From NCBI GenBank assembly GCA_020160915.1, contig JAIUPK010000001.1, forward strand, positions 341,645-405,644: DNA of 64,000 bases, read 5' to 3'. Under the pieces are notes generated by a model, which was not told the origin of the DNA, did not search any database, and was given only the letters and a program-made list of their open reading frames with translations. The DNA is from Actinomycetota bacterium (GTDB lineage Bacteria > Actinomycetota > Actinomycetes > Actinomycetales > Microbacteriaceae). The position numbers and the translations under genes are program-made. Position 1 is the first letter of the stretch, and the number at the start of each line of letters is the position of its first letter. Shown here piece by piece: positions 8,957-19,816 of the stretch.

Positions 8957-10003
8957 TCACGCGCTCTTCTCGGTGACGAACGTCGCTCGCGAGAGCGCCT
9001 TGTCGGTGGGCATCCGCCGCTGGCGCGGGTCGAAGGCATCCCGAAGACCGTCACCGATGAAGTTGATGCACAAGGCGATAGCGATGATGAACAGGCCCGG
9101 CCACCAGAACAGCCACGGCCTCGTGGAGAAGGCCACCTGGTTCTCGCTGATGATCTTGCCGAGCGAGGTGTCGGGCGCCTGCACGCCGTACCCGAGGAAG
9201 CTCAAGCCGGTCTCGATGAGGATCGCCGCGGCCATGAGCAGCGTCGAGTTGACGATGATCACGCCGATGGCGTTGGGCAGGATGTGCCGGAAGATGATGC
9301 GACGGTCCCTCGCGCCCGCGACGCGTGCGGCATCGACGAACTCCCGCTCACGCAGGCTGAGGAACTCGCCACGCACCAGTCGTGCGAGACCGGTCCAGAG
9401 CACGAGGCCGAGGATGATCGCAAGAACCGGGGCTCCCGAGATTCCGAAGCGACGACCGAGCACGGCGCCGATCACGATCACCGGGATGGTGATGATGATG
9501 TCGGTGAAGCGCATGAGCACCGAGTCGGTCCAGCCGCGGTAGTACCCGGAGATCGCGCCGATGACCGTGCCGATGAAGGTGGCGATCGCACCGACGATGA
9601 CCATGATCATGAGCGACTGCTGGGTGCCCCGCATGACGACGGCGAAGATGTCGCGACCGATCTCGTCCTGACCAAAGGGGTGGTTGCCGATCGAGAAGGG
9701 GAACAGGCTGAGTGTCGGACGACCACCGTTCTCGATCGCGACAGCGATGTTCCAGGTGTACGGCCACCAACCGCCGGACTTCCAGCTGCCGAAGGCGACG
9801 CCCACCGATGTGAACGCGAGCACGATGATGAAGGCGAGCACGACCATCGAGATCAGCGCGCCGCGGTGACGGAAGAACCGCTTGCGCACGATCTGGCCCT
9901 GGCTGAGGCCGGCGATCTCCTTGAGCTCGATCGAGTTCTCGGCGTCGGTGACGCCACCCTCGTGATGTCCCGGCTGTTCGACGGGAGGGGGAATGGTGCT
10001 CAT
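8957..10003 (-). CDS. Peptide/nickel-type ABC permease (DppC-like)
   Basis: A 348-residue inner-membrane permease with an N-terminal cytoplasmic segment, a first helix at about residues 50-72, and the BPD_transp_1 core. The EAA-loop pattern (EFVDAARVAGARDRRIIFRHILPN) marks contact with the ATPase. Length and domain order match DppC/OppC. The start codon overlaps the stop of the upstream DppB-like gene (TGATG), so the two are translationally coupled. It partners with the fused ATPase at 6616-8310 although an antisense gene lies between. Confidence 0.93.
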   Translation of the reverse strand: MSTIPPPVEQPGHHEGGVTDAENSIELKEIAGLSQGQIVRKRFFRHRGALISMVVLAFIIVLAFTSVGVAFGSWKSGGWWPYTWNIAVAIENGGRPTLSLFPFSIGNHPFGQDEIGRDIFAVVMRGTQQSLMIMVIVGAIATFIGTVIGAISGYYRGWTDSVLMRFTDIIITIPVIVIGAVLGRRFGISGAPVLAIILGLVLWTGLARLVRGEFLSLREREFVDAARVAGARDRRIIFRHILPNAIGVIIVNSTLLMAAAILIETGLSFLGYGVQAPDTSLGKIISENQVAFSTRPWLFWWPGLFIIAIALCINFIGDGLRDAFDPRQRRMPTDKALSRATFVTEKSA

Positions 10004-11532
10004 CAGCTCACCCGGATTCTCGGGTCAAGACCTGCGTAAACGAGGTCGGCGATCAGGTTGAAGAGGATGGCCAGCGATCCCGTGACGAGGAAGAAGGCCA
10101 TCACAGGGTTCGGGTCGACGTGATCGAGTCCGTTCTGGAAGAGGGCGCCCATGCCGGTCCAGCCGAACACTCGCTCGGTGATGACCGCACCACCGATGAT
10201 GCCGCCGATGTCGAACGCGACGATCGTGGCGATCGGGATGAGGGCATTGCGGAAGGCGTGACGTACGACGACGGTGCGCTCGGTCAGGCCCTTCGCACGA
10301 GCGGTGCGAATGTAGTCCTGGTTCATGACCTCGAGCAGGCTCGCGCGGGAGTAGCGGGTGTAGGTCGCGAACGAGATGAGGATGAGCGCGAGGGTCGGCA
10401 GCAGGAGGTGGGTGAAGAGATCCACTCCGTGCACCCACAGCGAGCCCTCGAGCCCCGGCGTGCCCGACCCGATCGTGGCGATCGGTCGACCCTTGATGCG
10501 GCCGGAGTTGGCGTAGTCATCCCAGACCTGCATGAAGCGGTCGAGGGAGAGCACAGAGAACGCGATGAATCCCACGATCGCGGCAGTGCGTGCGACCGGT
10601 CGCCGATCATCTCCGCCCATGAACCAGCCCACGCCGAGCGCCACCAGCACGGTGGCCACACCGATGCCGATCCAGCCCCAGAACGGCAGGCCGGTCGTGA
10701 AGTAGATGAACGGATACCAGGCGGCGACTCCGATTCCGGCAACAACCAGAGACGCGTACAACGCTCGCCGATTCTTGAGTCCGGTGGAGATCGTGGTCAC
10801 GCCGAACGCCGCACCGACGAGGGTGAGCGCGACTCCGACGATGCCGATGTGCGGGTAGCTGAACCAGTCGGACAGATCCATGTAGATGATCACGGCGGCG
10901 GAGGCGAGGGCGGCGGCGGCAAACGTGATGAGTTTGCGGCGCCCCTTGCCCGGCAGGATCGACATCCAGATCAGGCCGGATATCACCGCCAGTATCGGGA
11001 TGATCCACGGGGCTATCTGGGGATCTGACAGGAAGTCGTTGAAGCCGATGGCCACGAACTGCTTGAGCAGCACGGCGACCCAGAAGATCGGCAGCGAGAA
11101 GAACAGGAACGAGAGGAAGGTCACTCCGTAGTCGTAGCCGCTGTACTGGCGAAGCGCGGTGGTGATACCGACGACCAGTCCGAGGATGATGGCGATGACC
11201 GAGGCGATCGTCACGAGCTGGAGCGTCGATCCGGCGGCCTGGGCCAGAAGCACAGTTACGGGCTGGTTCTGCACGGTGACGCCGAGGTCGCACTGGCCGA
11301 TGAAGCACTTGCCGACGCCAGCGATCCAGATGAAGTAGCGCAGGTAGGGCGGCACATCGAGGTGCAGCAGGGCCGTGCGGGCTTCGATGAGCTGCTGCTT
11401 GTTGGGGGCAGTACTGGTGCGCAGATCCTCAAGAGGGTCACCTGACAACGCCGTCAGGATGTACATGAGGTACGTGGCTGCAAGAAAGATGAAGATCGAG
11501 GCGATCAAGCGCCTCACGATGAATGTTGCCAC
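10003..11532 (-). CDS. Enlarged peptide/nickel-type ABC permease (DppB-like)
   Basis: A 509-residue permease. The N-terminal signature (VRRLIASIFIFLAATYLMYIL) and the C-terminal half with EAA loop (NQDYIRTARAKGL) identify it as DppB/OppB. Typical members are 305-340 residues. The extra length is a block of roughly 150-170 residues between the family's middle helices, around residues 185-350, rich in further hydrophobic segments and containing a short charged loop (GGDDRRP). Start is GTG at 11532. It is downstream of the binding-protein gene by 107 bp and coupled to the DppC-like gene. The insertion is seen directly; its effect is unknown. Confidence 0.9.
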   Translation of the reverse strand: MATFIVRRLIASIFIFLAATYLMYILTALSGDPLEDLRTSTAPNKQQLIEARTALLHLDVPPYLRYFIWIAGVGKCFIGQCDLGVTVQNQPVTVLLAQAAGSTLQLVTIASVIAIILGLVVGITTALRQYSGYDYGVTFLSFLFFSLPIFWVAVLLKQFVAIGFNDFLSDPQIAPWIIPILAVISGLIWMSILPGKGRRKLITFAAAALASAAVIIYMDLSDWFSYPHIGIVGVALTLVGAAFGVTTISTGLKNRRALYASLVVAGIGVAAWYPFIYFTTGLPFWGWIGIGVATVLVALGVGWFMGGDDRRPVARTAAIVGFIAFSVLSLDRFMQVWDDYANSGRIKGRPIATIGSGTPGLEGSLWVHGVDLFTHLLLPTLALILISFATYTRYSRASLLEVMNQDYIRTARAKGLTERTVVVRHAFRNALIPIATIVAFDIGGIIGGAVITERVFGWTGMGALFQNGLDHVDPNPVMAFFLVTGSLAILFNLIADLVYAGLDPRIRVS

Positions 11533-11639
11533 TGACGGGCACCTACCTAACGGGCTTCCAAGGGTGGGCGCTGGGGCCTGTTACGGCCCCAGCGCCCTGG
11601 GTTGTACCTGGCTACTGCCAAGTCATGAGCGTGAGCTCA

Positions 11640-13451
11640 TTACTCGGTGGCAGCGGTGACAGGCTCCCAATCCCAGATGTTCCAGAAGATGGTCGGCGCG
11701 AGCGTCGAGGGCGCAATGCCCTTGATCGCGTTCGGGTCGAACGCCGTCACCGACGGGAACTGGAAGATCGTGACTCCATAGAAGTCACTCCACAGCAGCT
11801 TGTCGATCTCCTTCTGGATTTCGATCTGCTTGGCCGGGTCGAACTCCACACTGAGGGCAGCGGTGAGCTTGTCCATCTCAGGGTTGCTGTAGAAGTTCAG
11901 GTTGTTGATGCCACCCGTGGTGAACGTGGGGGGCGGGCCGTTGGTGACGCCGAGGCTCGTCGACTGCCATCCGAAGAGGGACGCGTCGTACGCACCCGGG
12001 GTACCGAGCAGGCCACCCCAGTCAGGGCTGGAGCAGTCGGTGACGTTGAAGCCAGCGAGAGCACCGGACTGCTGGATCAGCAGGAACTCGTTCGCGCGAC
12101 GGGGGTTCGTCGACGAGAAGAGCATGCAGACCTCGGGGTTGGTGACGCCGGCCTCAGCCAGCAGCGCCTTGGCACCCTCGATGTCGACATCGGCGTAAGC
12201 GGCCGAGCCGTTGTTCGCGACCGAGTCGTCGTAGCCCTCGGCACCCGGCAGGAAGACCTGCGAGTTGCGGATCTCGGCGTCGGGCTGCAGCGGCTTGATC
12301 AGCTTGTCGACGATCTCCTGGCGCGGGATGACCTTCATGAACGCCTCACGGATGAGGGGGTTGTTGAAGTTGCCGCTCTTGGACTGGTCGAACTGGAGGT
12401 CGATGTGCTCGTAGGTGCCCTCGTAGCCACCGATGACGGTGACGTCGAGTGCGGCGAGCGCGTCAGCCACGTCAACAGTCGCCTGGGGCGAGATGACCTG
12501 GACTTCACCGTTCTGCAGGGCCTGAACAGCGGCCAGCGGGTCGGTGATGAAGCGCACGGTGATCTCTTCGACCTTGGCCTGGTTGGCACCCGTGTACTGC
12601 TTGTTCGCGGTGAGGGTCACGTACTGGTCAGCGACGAAGTCGGTGATCACGTACGGGCCGCTCGAGAGAACGAGGTCGGGGTTCGACGGCATCTCGGTGA
12701 AGTTGAAACCGGAGTTCCAGAAGCTCGAGATGGAGGCAAGGGCGGTCTTGTCATCGTTCTCGATGGCGTCGAAGATCGCGTCCTTGGCCTTCTGGTTGTC
12801 GTCGATGCCCAGCGCGTTCTTCGCCACGACGTGCGCGGGAAGCGGAGCGCTGAAGACGAGCTCCCAGTCGACGAACGGTGCGTCGTAGGTCAGAGTGATC
12901 GACTTCTTGTCGTCGCTCACCTCGGGCAGCGTGCTCACGAGGCCCATACCGGTCGTCGGGTCGGCTCCGGAGTCGAAGTACACGACGTCGGTCGGGAAGT
13001 CGGAGGTGAACTCGCCGGTGTCGGGGTCGGTGTACTCGGCGGCGTCGAAGTCCGGCGTGTCGAGGGCGCGCGAGAGTGCGGCCCACTGCAGGAGGAGGTC
13101 GGACGCGTCGACGGCGGTGCCATCGGACCACTTGACGCCATCAGCGATCGTGTACTTGACCACCAGCGGGTCGTCCGAGATCTTCTCGTACGTTCCGAAC
13201 GAGGTGTCCTTCACGAGGGCCGGGGTGTTGTCGTAGTAGTTGAAGCTACTCAGGGTGGCGTACGTGATGTTGTTGTTCGCCGTAGCGTTACCGAACGAGG
13301 TAAGGCCGTTGTACGAGTAGAACGGCTGGTTCCACGCCACCGCCAGCGATGAACCCTCAACGATCTCCGACTGCGGCGCTGCGCAGCCCGAGAGGATGAG
13401 AGCACCGGCGGCGACTGTAGCGGCAGCTGCCGCGAGTCGTCTGATTCTCAA
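11640..13451 (-). CDS. Peptide-type ABC substrate-binding lipoprotein (SBP family 5)
   Basis: A binding protein of about 603 residues in the DppA/OppA family 5. I place the start at a TTG (13449-13451) because it is preceded by a strong AGGAGG and gives a canonical lipoprotein signal ending in LSGC; the longer frame adds a cysteine-rich, non-signal-like N-terminus. The mature part shows family features such as the SDGTAVDASDLLLQW segment and a large two-lobed body. As a lipoprotein it would capture substrate outside the membrane for the DppB/DppC permeases. It is the first gene of the operon, with a 253-bp upstream region shared with a divergent gene. Confidence 0.92.
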   Translation of the reverse strand: MRIRRLAAAAATVAAGALILSGCAAPQSEIVEGSSLAVAWNQPFYSYNGLTSFGNATANNNITYATLSSFNYYDNTPALVKDTSFGTYEKISDDPLVVKYTIADGVKWSDGTAVDASDLLLQWAALSRALDTPDFDAAEYTDPDTGEFTSDFPTDVVYFDSGADPTTGMGLVSTLPEVSDDKKSITLTYDAPFVDWELVFSAPLPAHVVAKNALGIDDNQKAKDAIFDAIENDDKTALASISSFWNSGFNFTEMPSNPDLVLSSGPYVITDFVADQYVTLTANKQYTGANQAKVEEITVRFITDPLAAVQALQNGEVQVISPQATVDVADALAALDVTVIGGYEGTYEHIDLQFDQSKSGNFNNPLIREAFMKVIPRQEIVDKLIKPLQPDAEIRNSQVFLPGAEGYDDSVANNGSAAYADVDIEGAKALLAEAGVTNPEVCMLFSSTNPRRANEFLLIQQSGALAGFNVTDCSSPDWGGLLGTPGAYDASLFGWQSTSLGVTNGPPPTFTTGGINNLNFYSNPEMDKLTAALSVEFDPAKQIEIQKEIDKLLWSDFYGVTIFQFPSVTAFDPNAIKGIAPSTLAPTIFWNIWDWEPVTAATE

Positions 13452-13519
13452 TTTTCCTCCTGTGCAAGATGAGCAAACGGCACGACAATTCCTAGGCCGC
13501 ACCGCGCTTGGTAGTTCAC

Positions 13520-13547
13520 ACCCTAAACGGGGGTATAACACTGGCAA
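13520..13547 (-). promoter_or_regulatory. Candidate housekeeping promoter of the peptide ABC operon
   Basis: On the minus strand, TTGCCA (13547-13542) and TAGGGT (13525-13520) are separated by 16 bp and lie about 70 bp before the TTG start of the binding-protein gene. They resemble the -35 and -10 hexamers of a principal sigma-factor promoter. This is a visual match only. Confidence 0.35.
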
Positions 13548-13704
13548 AACTGTAGGGGGAAACGTTACACAGTGGTAACGCTCTTTGGACTTCCTTGCGC
13601 TTCTCGGGGGAATTGTGCGCGAATCTGTCGCTAAACGCAGTTATCTTGCAGATCGCCCGGTGGGACGATCTGAATGAGCGTGATTCACGGCGTAGCATCG
13701 AACG

Positions 13705-14106
13705 GTGACCGAAGCGGGATTGTCGAAACCATCCAAGGGGCCACTACTGGTCTTCGACGGCGACTGCGCCTTCTGCACGTCGGCCGTGAACCGACTGAAA
13801 GCCATCCTTCCCGTGTTCCCACCCACCTCGCCCTGGCAGTGGCTGGACCTCGATGAGTACGGGCTCACGACCGACGACGTGACGCGCTACGCGTGGGTCG
13901 TGACATCCCGGCACCAGTACGCCGGCCACCTCGCCGGTTCGGCCCTTCTGCGTATGCAACCGACCTTCGGATGGCGCTTCCTCGGTCACCTCATCGCTAC
14001 TCCCCCGGTCTCGTGGGTCGCCTCCCTCGTCTACGACTGGGTCGCCGCCAACCGCCATCGCCTGCCGGGGGGCACCCCCGCCTGCGCGATGCCGCGAGCC
14101 GAGTGA
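13705..14106 (+). CDS. DCC-family thiol-disulfide oxidoreductase (DUF393)
   Basis: A 133-residue protein with the DCC signature: LVFDGDCAFC near residues 13-22 (DxxCxxC pattern beginning at Asp-Gly-Asp-Cys) and a thioredoxin-like body. Members of DUF393 are putative thiol-disulfide oxidoreductases, mostly untested. The GTG start at 13705 is the only start before the motif. Its stop overlaps the likely GTG of the CPBP protease gene (GTGA), so the two are probably translated together. It is divergent from the peptide ABC operon. Confidence 0.85.
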   Translation: MTEAGLSKPSKGPLLVFDGDCAFCTSAVNRLKAILPVFPPTSPWQWLDLDEYGLTTDDVTRYAWVVTSRHQYAGHLAGSALLRMQPTFGWRFLGHLIATPPVSWVASLVYDWVAANRHRLPGGTPACAMPRAE

Positions 14107-14909
14107 GGCTCGCGGCAGGTCCCTACCCCGCCGCCGGGATGGACCCGCTACCAAGCCGGGGTCGGCTCACCACAGAGGTACTGATCGTCCTCGGGCTCTC
14201 GCTCGGAGCATCCGCCGCCTATTCGGTCGTCTCGATCGTCAACCGGATGACGCGCACCGAAGCCCTCGGAGACCAGAGCACCTCGATCAACAACCCGTTG
14301 AGCGAGCGCCCCACATTCGACCTCATCTACCAGTTGATGGGAATCTTCTTCGATCTGGTACCGGTCGCCCTGTGTGCGTTCCTGCTCTGGCAGGTCACCC
14401 GCCCGCACCTGGGGCGGCTCGGTATCGATGCAACCCGCCCGGGCTCGGACTTCGTGCGCGGGCTGGTGCTCGCCCTGCTCATCGGCATCCCCGGCATCGG
14501 TGTCTACCTCGGTGGGCGCGCGCTGGGCATCACCGTCACTGTCGTGCCGAACGCGCTCGACAGCTACTGGTGGACGGTGCCCGTGCTCATCCTCTCGGCA
14601 CTGCGCGCGGGCGTCACCGAGGAGGTCATCGTCATCGGCTACCTGTACGCCCGGCTTACCGACCTGGGCTGGGGCAAGTGGTCGATCATCCTGGGCTCGG
14701 CGACCCTGCGCGGCACCTACCACCTCTACCAGGGCTTCGGCTCGTTCATCGGCAACTTCGCGATGGGCGTGCTGTTCGGCTGGCTGTACACGAGGTGGGG
14801 TCGCGTGCTTCCGCTGGTGATCGCCCACACGCTCATCGACACGGCGATCTTCGTCGGCTACCCCTGGGCGGCCGCGACCTTCCCTGCCCTGTTCGGCCTG
14901 CCGGGCTGA
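14103..14909 (+). CDS. CPBP (CAAX/ABI) family intramembrane metalloprotease
   Basis: A 268-residue membrane protein. The three conserved CPBP motifs are visible: the glutamate pair in AGVTEEVIVIGYL, the histidine in RGTYHLYQG, and the last-helix histidine in VIAHTLIDTA. About seven hydrophobic segments surround them. Bacterial members act in prenylated-protein-like proteolysis or bacteriocin self-immunity, but most have no known substrate. I prefer the GTG at 14103 because it overlaps the stop of the upstream gene by 4 bp; ATG at 14139 in the same frame is the alternative. A strong hairpin follows the stop codon. Confidence 0.85.
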   Translation: MRLAAGPYPAAGMDPLPSRGRLTTEVLIVLGLSLGASAAYSVVSIVNRMTRTEALGDQSTSINNPLSERPTFDLIYQLMGIFFDLVPVALCAFLLWQVTRPHLGRLGIDATRPGSDFVRGLVLALLIGIPGIGVYLGGRALGITVTVVPNALDSYWWTVPVLILSALRAGVTEEVIVIGYLYARLTDLGWGKWSIILGSATLRGTYHLYQGFGSFIGNFAMGVLFGWLYTRWGRVLPLVIAHTLIDTAIFVGYPWAAATFPALFGLPG

Positions 14910-14911
14910 CC

Positions 14912-14951
14912 GGTGATCGAGCGAAGTCGACATCCGACACGCTCGATCACC
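14912..14951. terminator. Bidirectional terminator-like hairpin between convergent genes
   Basis: A perfect 12-bp inverted repeat (GGTGATCGAGCG at 14912-14923 with its complement at 14940-14951) and a 16-nt loop lie between the CPBP protease stop and the gcvP stop. There is no clear U-tract, so it may act as a hairpin terminator or mRNA stabiliser for both strands. Confidence 0.6.
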
Positions 14952-14957
14952 GCTGCA

Positions 14958-17854
<2,897 letters not shown>

Positions 17855-17855
<1 letters not shown>

Positions 17856-18226
17856 TACTCCCCCGTCAGCTTCGAGTACTCGTCGAAGGAGAGCAGGGCG
17901 GGCAGCTCGGCGTACTCCACCTTGATGAGCCAGCCCTCGCCGAACGGGTCGCTGTTGACCAGCTCGGGGCTGGCGACCACGGCGTCATTGGCCTCGACGA
18001 CGGTGCCGTTGACCGGAGCGAACAGCTCACCGACCGACTTGGTCGACTCGATCTCGCCCACGACCTTGCCCTCGGCAACGCTCGAGCCGGCCTTCGGGAG
18101 GTCGACGAACACGATGTCGCCCAGCTTCTCGGCCGCGTAGGCGGTGATGCCCACAGTCGCGACGGCACCGTCGACGAGCACCCACTCGTGCTCGGCCGTG
18201 TACTGGAGGGTCTTCGGATCAGCCAT
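17855..18226 (-). CDS. gcvH: Glycine cleavage H-protein
   Basis: A 123-residue lipoyl carrier protein. The lipoylated lysine is Lys63 in ESTKSVGEL, and the HEWV motif near the N-terminus is typical. The ATG at 18226 is chosen: it gives the normal family length and a canonical N-terminus ([15 protein letters not shown]), while the open frame upstream is noise. It overlaps the gcvT stop by 8 bp and its own stop overlaps the gcvP start by 1 bp. GcvH shuttles the aminomethyl group from GcvP to GcvT. Confidence 0.97.
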
Positions 18227-19337
18227 GGTTCTCTTCCTTCTTGTAGAACGGCAGTGGGACAACGGATGCCGCGACGCGGCTTCCGCGGACGTCGATCTCG
18301 AGCGTGGTGCCGGCCGCGGAGCTTGCGACATCCACATACGCCATCGCGATCGGGTAGCCGAGGGTCGGGGACAGCGCCCCGCTCGTGATGTTGCCGACCT
18401 CGTCGTCACCATCGAAGACGAGGTAGTCGGCGCGACCGGCGCGTTTGCCCTCGCCGACGAGACCGACGAGCACGCGAGCATCTGCCGGCGGGCCCGCCTC
18501 GATGGCGGCGCGGCCGACGAAGTCGCCCTCCTTGGTCAGCGCGACGACGCGACCGAGTCCGGCCTGCACCGGGAACGTGTCCAGATTCAGCTCGTGTCCA
18601 TAGAGCGGCATGCCCGCCTCGAGCCGCAGGGTGTCGCGACTGGCGAGGCCGGCCGGCACGAGGCCGAAGGGTGCGCCGGCCGAGATGAGGGCCTCCCAGA
18701 GGGATGCCGCGGCATCCGCCTGCACATACAGCTCGTAGCCGTCTTCGCCGGTGTAACCGGTGCGACCGATGATGAGCGGCAGGTCGCCGAACTTCGCGTC
18801 GGTGCTCCAGTAGTACTTGAGCTCGTCGAGAGGCGTCGCCAGCTGGGCGATGCCGGCGGTCGCCTCGAGGATGCCGCGCGAGAGAGGCCCCTGCACCGCG
18901 ATCAGCGAGATGTCGTCGCTCTGGTCCTCGATGGTGACGTCGAAGTCGCCAGCGCGCTCGGTGAGTGCGGCGACGACCGGGAAGCGATTGCCTGCGTTGG
19001 CCACGACGAGGAACGCGTCATCCGCCCGTCGGTAGACGACGAGGTCGTCGATGATGCCGCCGGACTCAGCGAGCAGCAGGGAGTACTTCGCCTGGCCGAG
19101 ACCGATCGCCGAGAGCTTGCCCGCGAGCGCGTAGTCGAGGAAGGCCGGCGCGTCCGGGCCCGACACCAGGATCTCGGCCATGTGCGAGATGTCGAAGATG
19201 CCGGCGGCGGTGCGCACCGCGTGGTGCTCGGCGAGGTCGGAGCTGTAGCGCACCGGCATCTGCCAGCCGGCGAAGTCGGTGAAGCTTGCCCCAGCGTCGA
19301 CGTGCAACTGGTGAAGGGGGGACGATCGATCGCTCAC
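18219..19337 (-). CDS. gcvT: Aminomethyltransferase, T-protein of glycine cleavage
   Basis: A 372-residue GcvT that transfers the methylene group from the H-protein to tetrahydrofolate and releases ammonia. Family features include [11 protein letters not shown] near the N-terminus, [14 protein letters not shown] in the middle and a C-terminal beta-barrel domain. The GTG at 19337 has a GGAG 5 nt upstream and gives the expected N-terminus. It is the first gene of gcvTHP and lies directly behind the glycine riboswitch, so the whole operon is predicted to be switched by glycine. Confidence 0.97.
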   Translation of the reverse strand: MSDRSSPLHQLHVDAGASFTDFAGWQMPVRYSSDLAEHHAVRTAAGIFDISHMAEILVSGPDAPAFLDYALAGKLSAIGLGQAKYSLLLAESGGIIDDLVVYRRADDAFLVVANAGNRFPVVAALTERAGDFDVTIEDQSDDISLIAVQGPLSRGILEATAGIAQLATPLDELKYYWSTDAKFGDLPLIIGRTGYTGEDGYELYVQADAAASLWEALISAGAPFGLVPAGLASRDTLRLEAGMPLYGHELNLDTFPVQAGLGRVVALTKEGDFVGRAAIEAGPPADARVLVGLVGEGKRAGRADYLVFDGDDEVGNITSGALSPTLGYPIAMAYVDVASSAAGTTLEIDVRGSRVAASVVPLPFYKKEENHG

Positions 19338-19373
19338 GGAGTTCTCCTGAATGCACGGCTGCTGGGTAGAACT

Positions 19374-19626
19374 CCCCCTCTGTAATGGGCCTGAGAGTTT
19401 CGCGACCGTGCCATTGGCACGGGTCACTTTCACCGTCGGCGGCTCTCGCGTGCGTGGTGCGGGTTTCGATACGCGGCTGCGCCGCTACTCGACCTGCTTC
19501 GCGCTTCGCGAGAAGCACTTTCCAGAGTGGCCAGTTCGATGCGGTACATGAACCTGAGAGATTGGCGGGGAGGCTTGCTCCTTCGGTGCTGGGGCCATGG
19601 TGCCCGAGCTCTCCCGCATCGTGTTG
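19374..19626 (-). promoter_or_regulatory. Tandem glycine riboswitch in the gcvT leader
   Basis: On the minus strand two glycine aptamers lie in series. Aptamer I (about 19626-19528) shows GGGAGAG, the CACCGAAGGAGCAA core and AATCTCTCAGG. Aptamer II (about 19527-19374) begins CTCTGGAAAG, contains CCGACGGTGAAAG and AAACTCTCAGG, and ends ACAGAGGGGG, which pairs with CTCTGG as P1. The gcvT GTG follows 37 nt after the second P1. The family's usual action is to allow gcv expression when glycine binds. Aptamer II is enlarged by a REP-like palindrome at 19462-19494, where the variable P3a hairpin normally lies. Confidence 0.92.
19462..19494. repeat. REP-like palindromic unit C, inside glycine riboswitch aptamer II
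   Basis: Family layout with head GGTTTCGATACG, stem-loop CGGCTGCGCCG and tail CTACTCGACC. It lies between the 5' strand of P1/P2 and the conserved core of the second glycine aptamer, so it is transcribed as part of the riboswitch. Confidence 0.85.
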
Positions 19627-19816
19627 CGGCCCGGTATTCAGTTGTGGGGTCAGCCTAGCAACCGCAGGGGCAGACCGGGGATCCGACGACCCTCGAAGGC
19701 GTGTCCCCACTAGACGGGACTGGCGGCCAGATGTTTTGAGGAGTAAACCATTATGCGGGGAAGGTGCATTCGCGATCTGGCGCTGTCGGATCGCACTCCT
19801 TGGGGGAGGAGCAGCC
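19627..19816. other. Divergent intergenic region between gcv leader and glycosyltransferase
   Basis: Together with the riboswitch this is a 479-bp stretch without a gene. This part should hold the promoters of the gcv operon (minus) and the glycosyltransferase gene (plus). I see no convincing -35/-10 pair or operator. A strong ribosome site (GGGGGAGGAG) ends 6 nt before the ATG at 19817. Confidence 0.5.
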
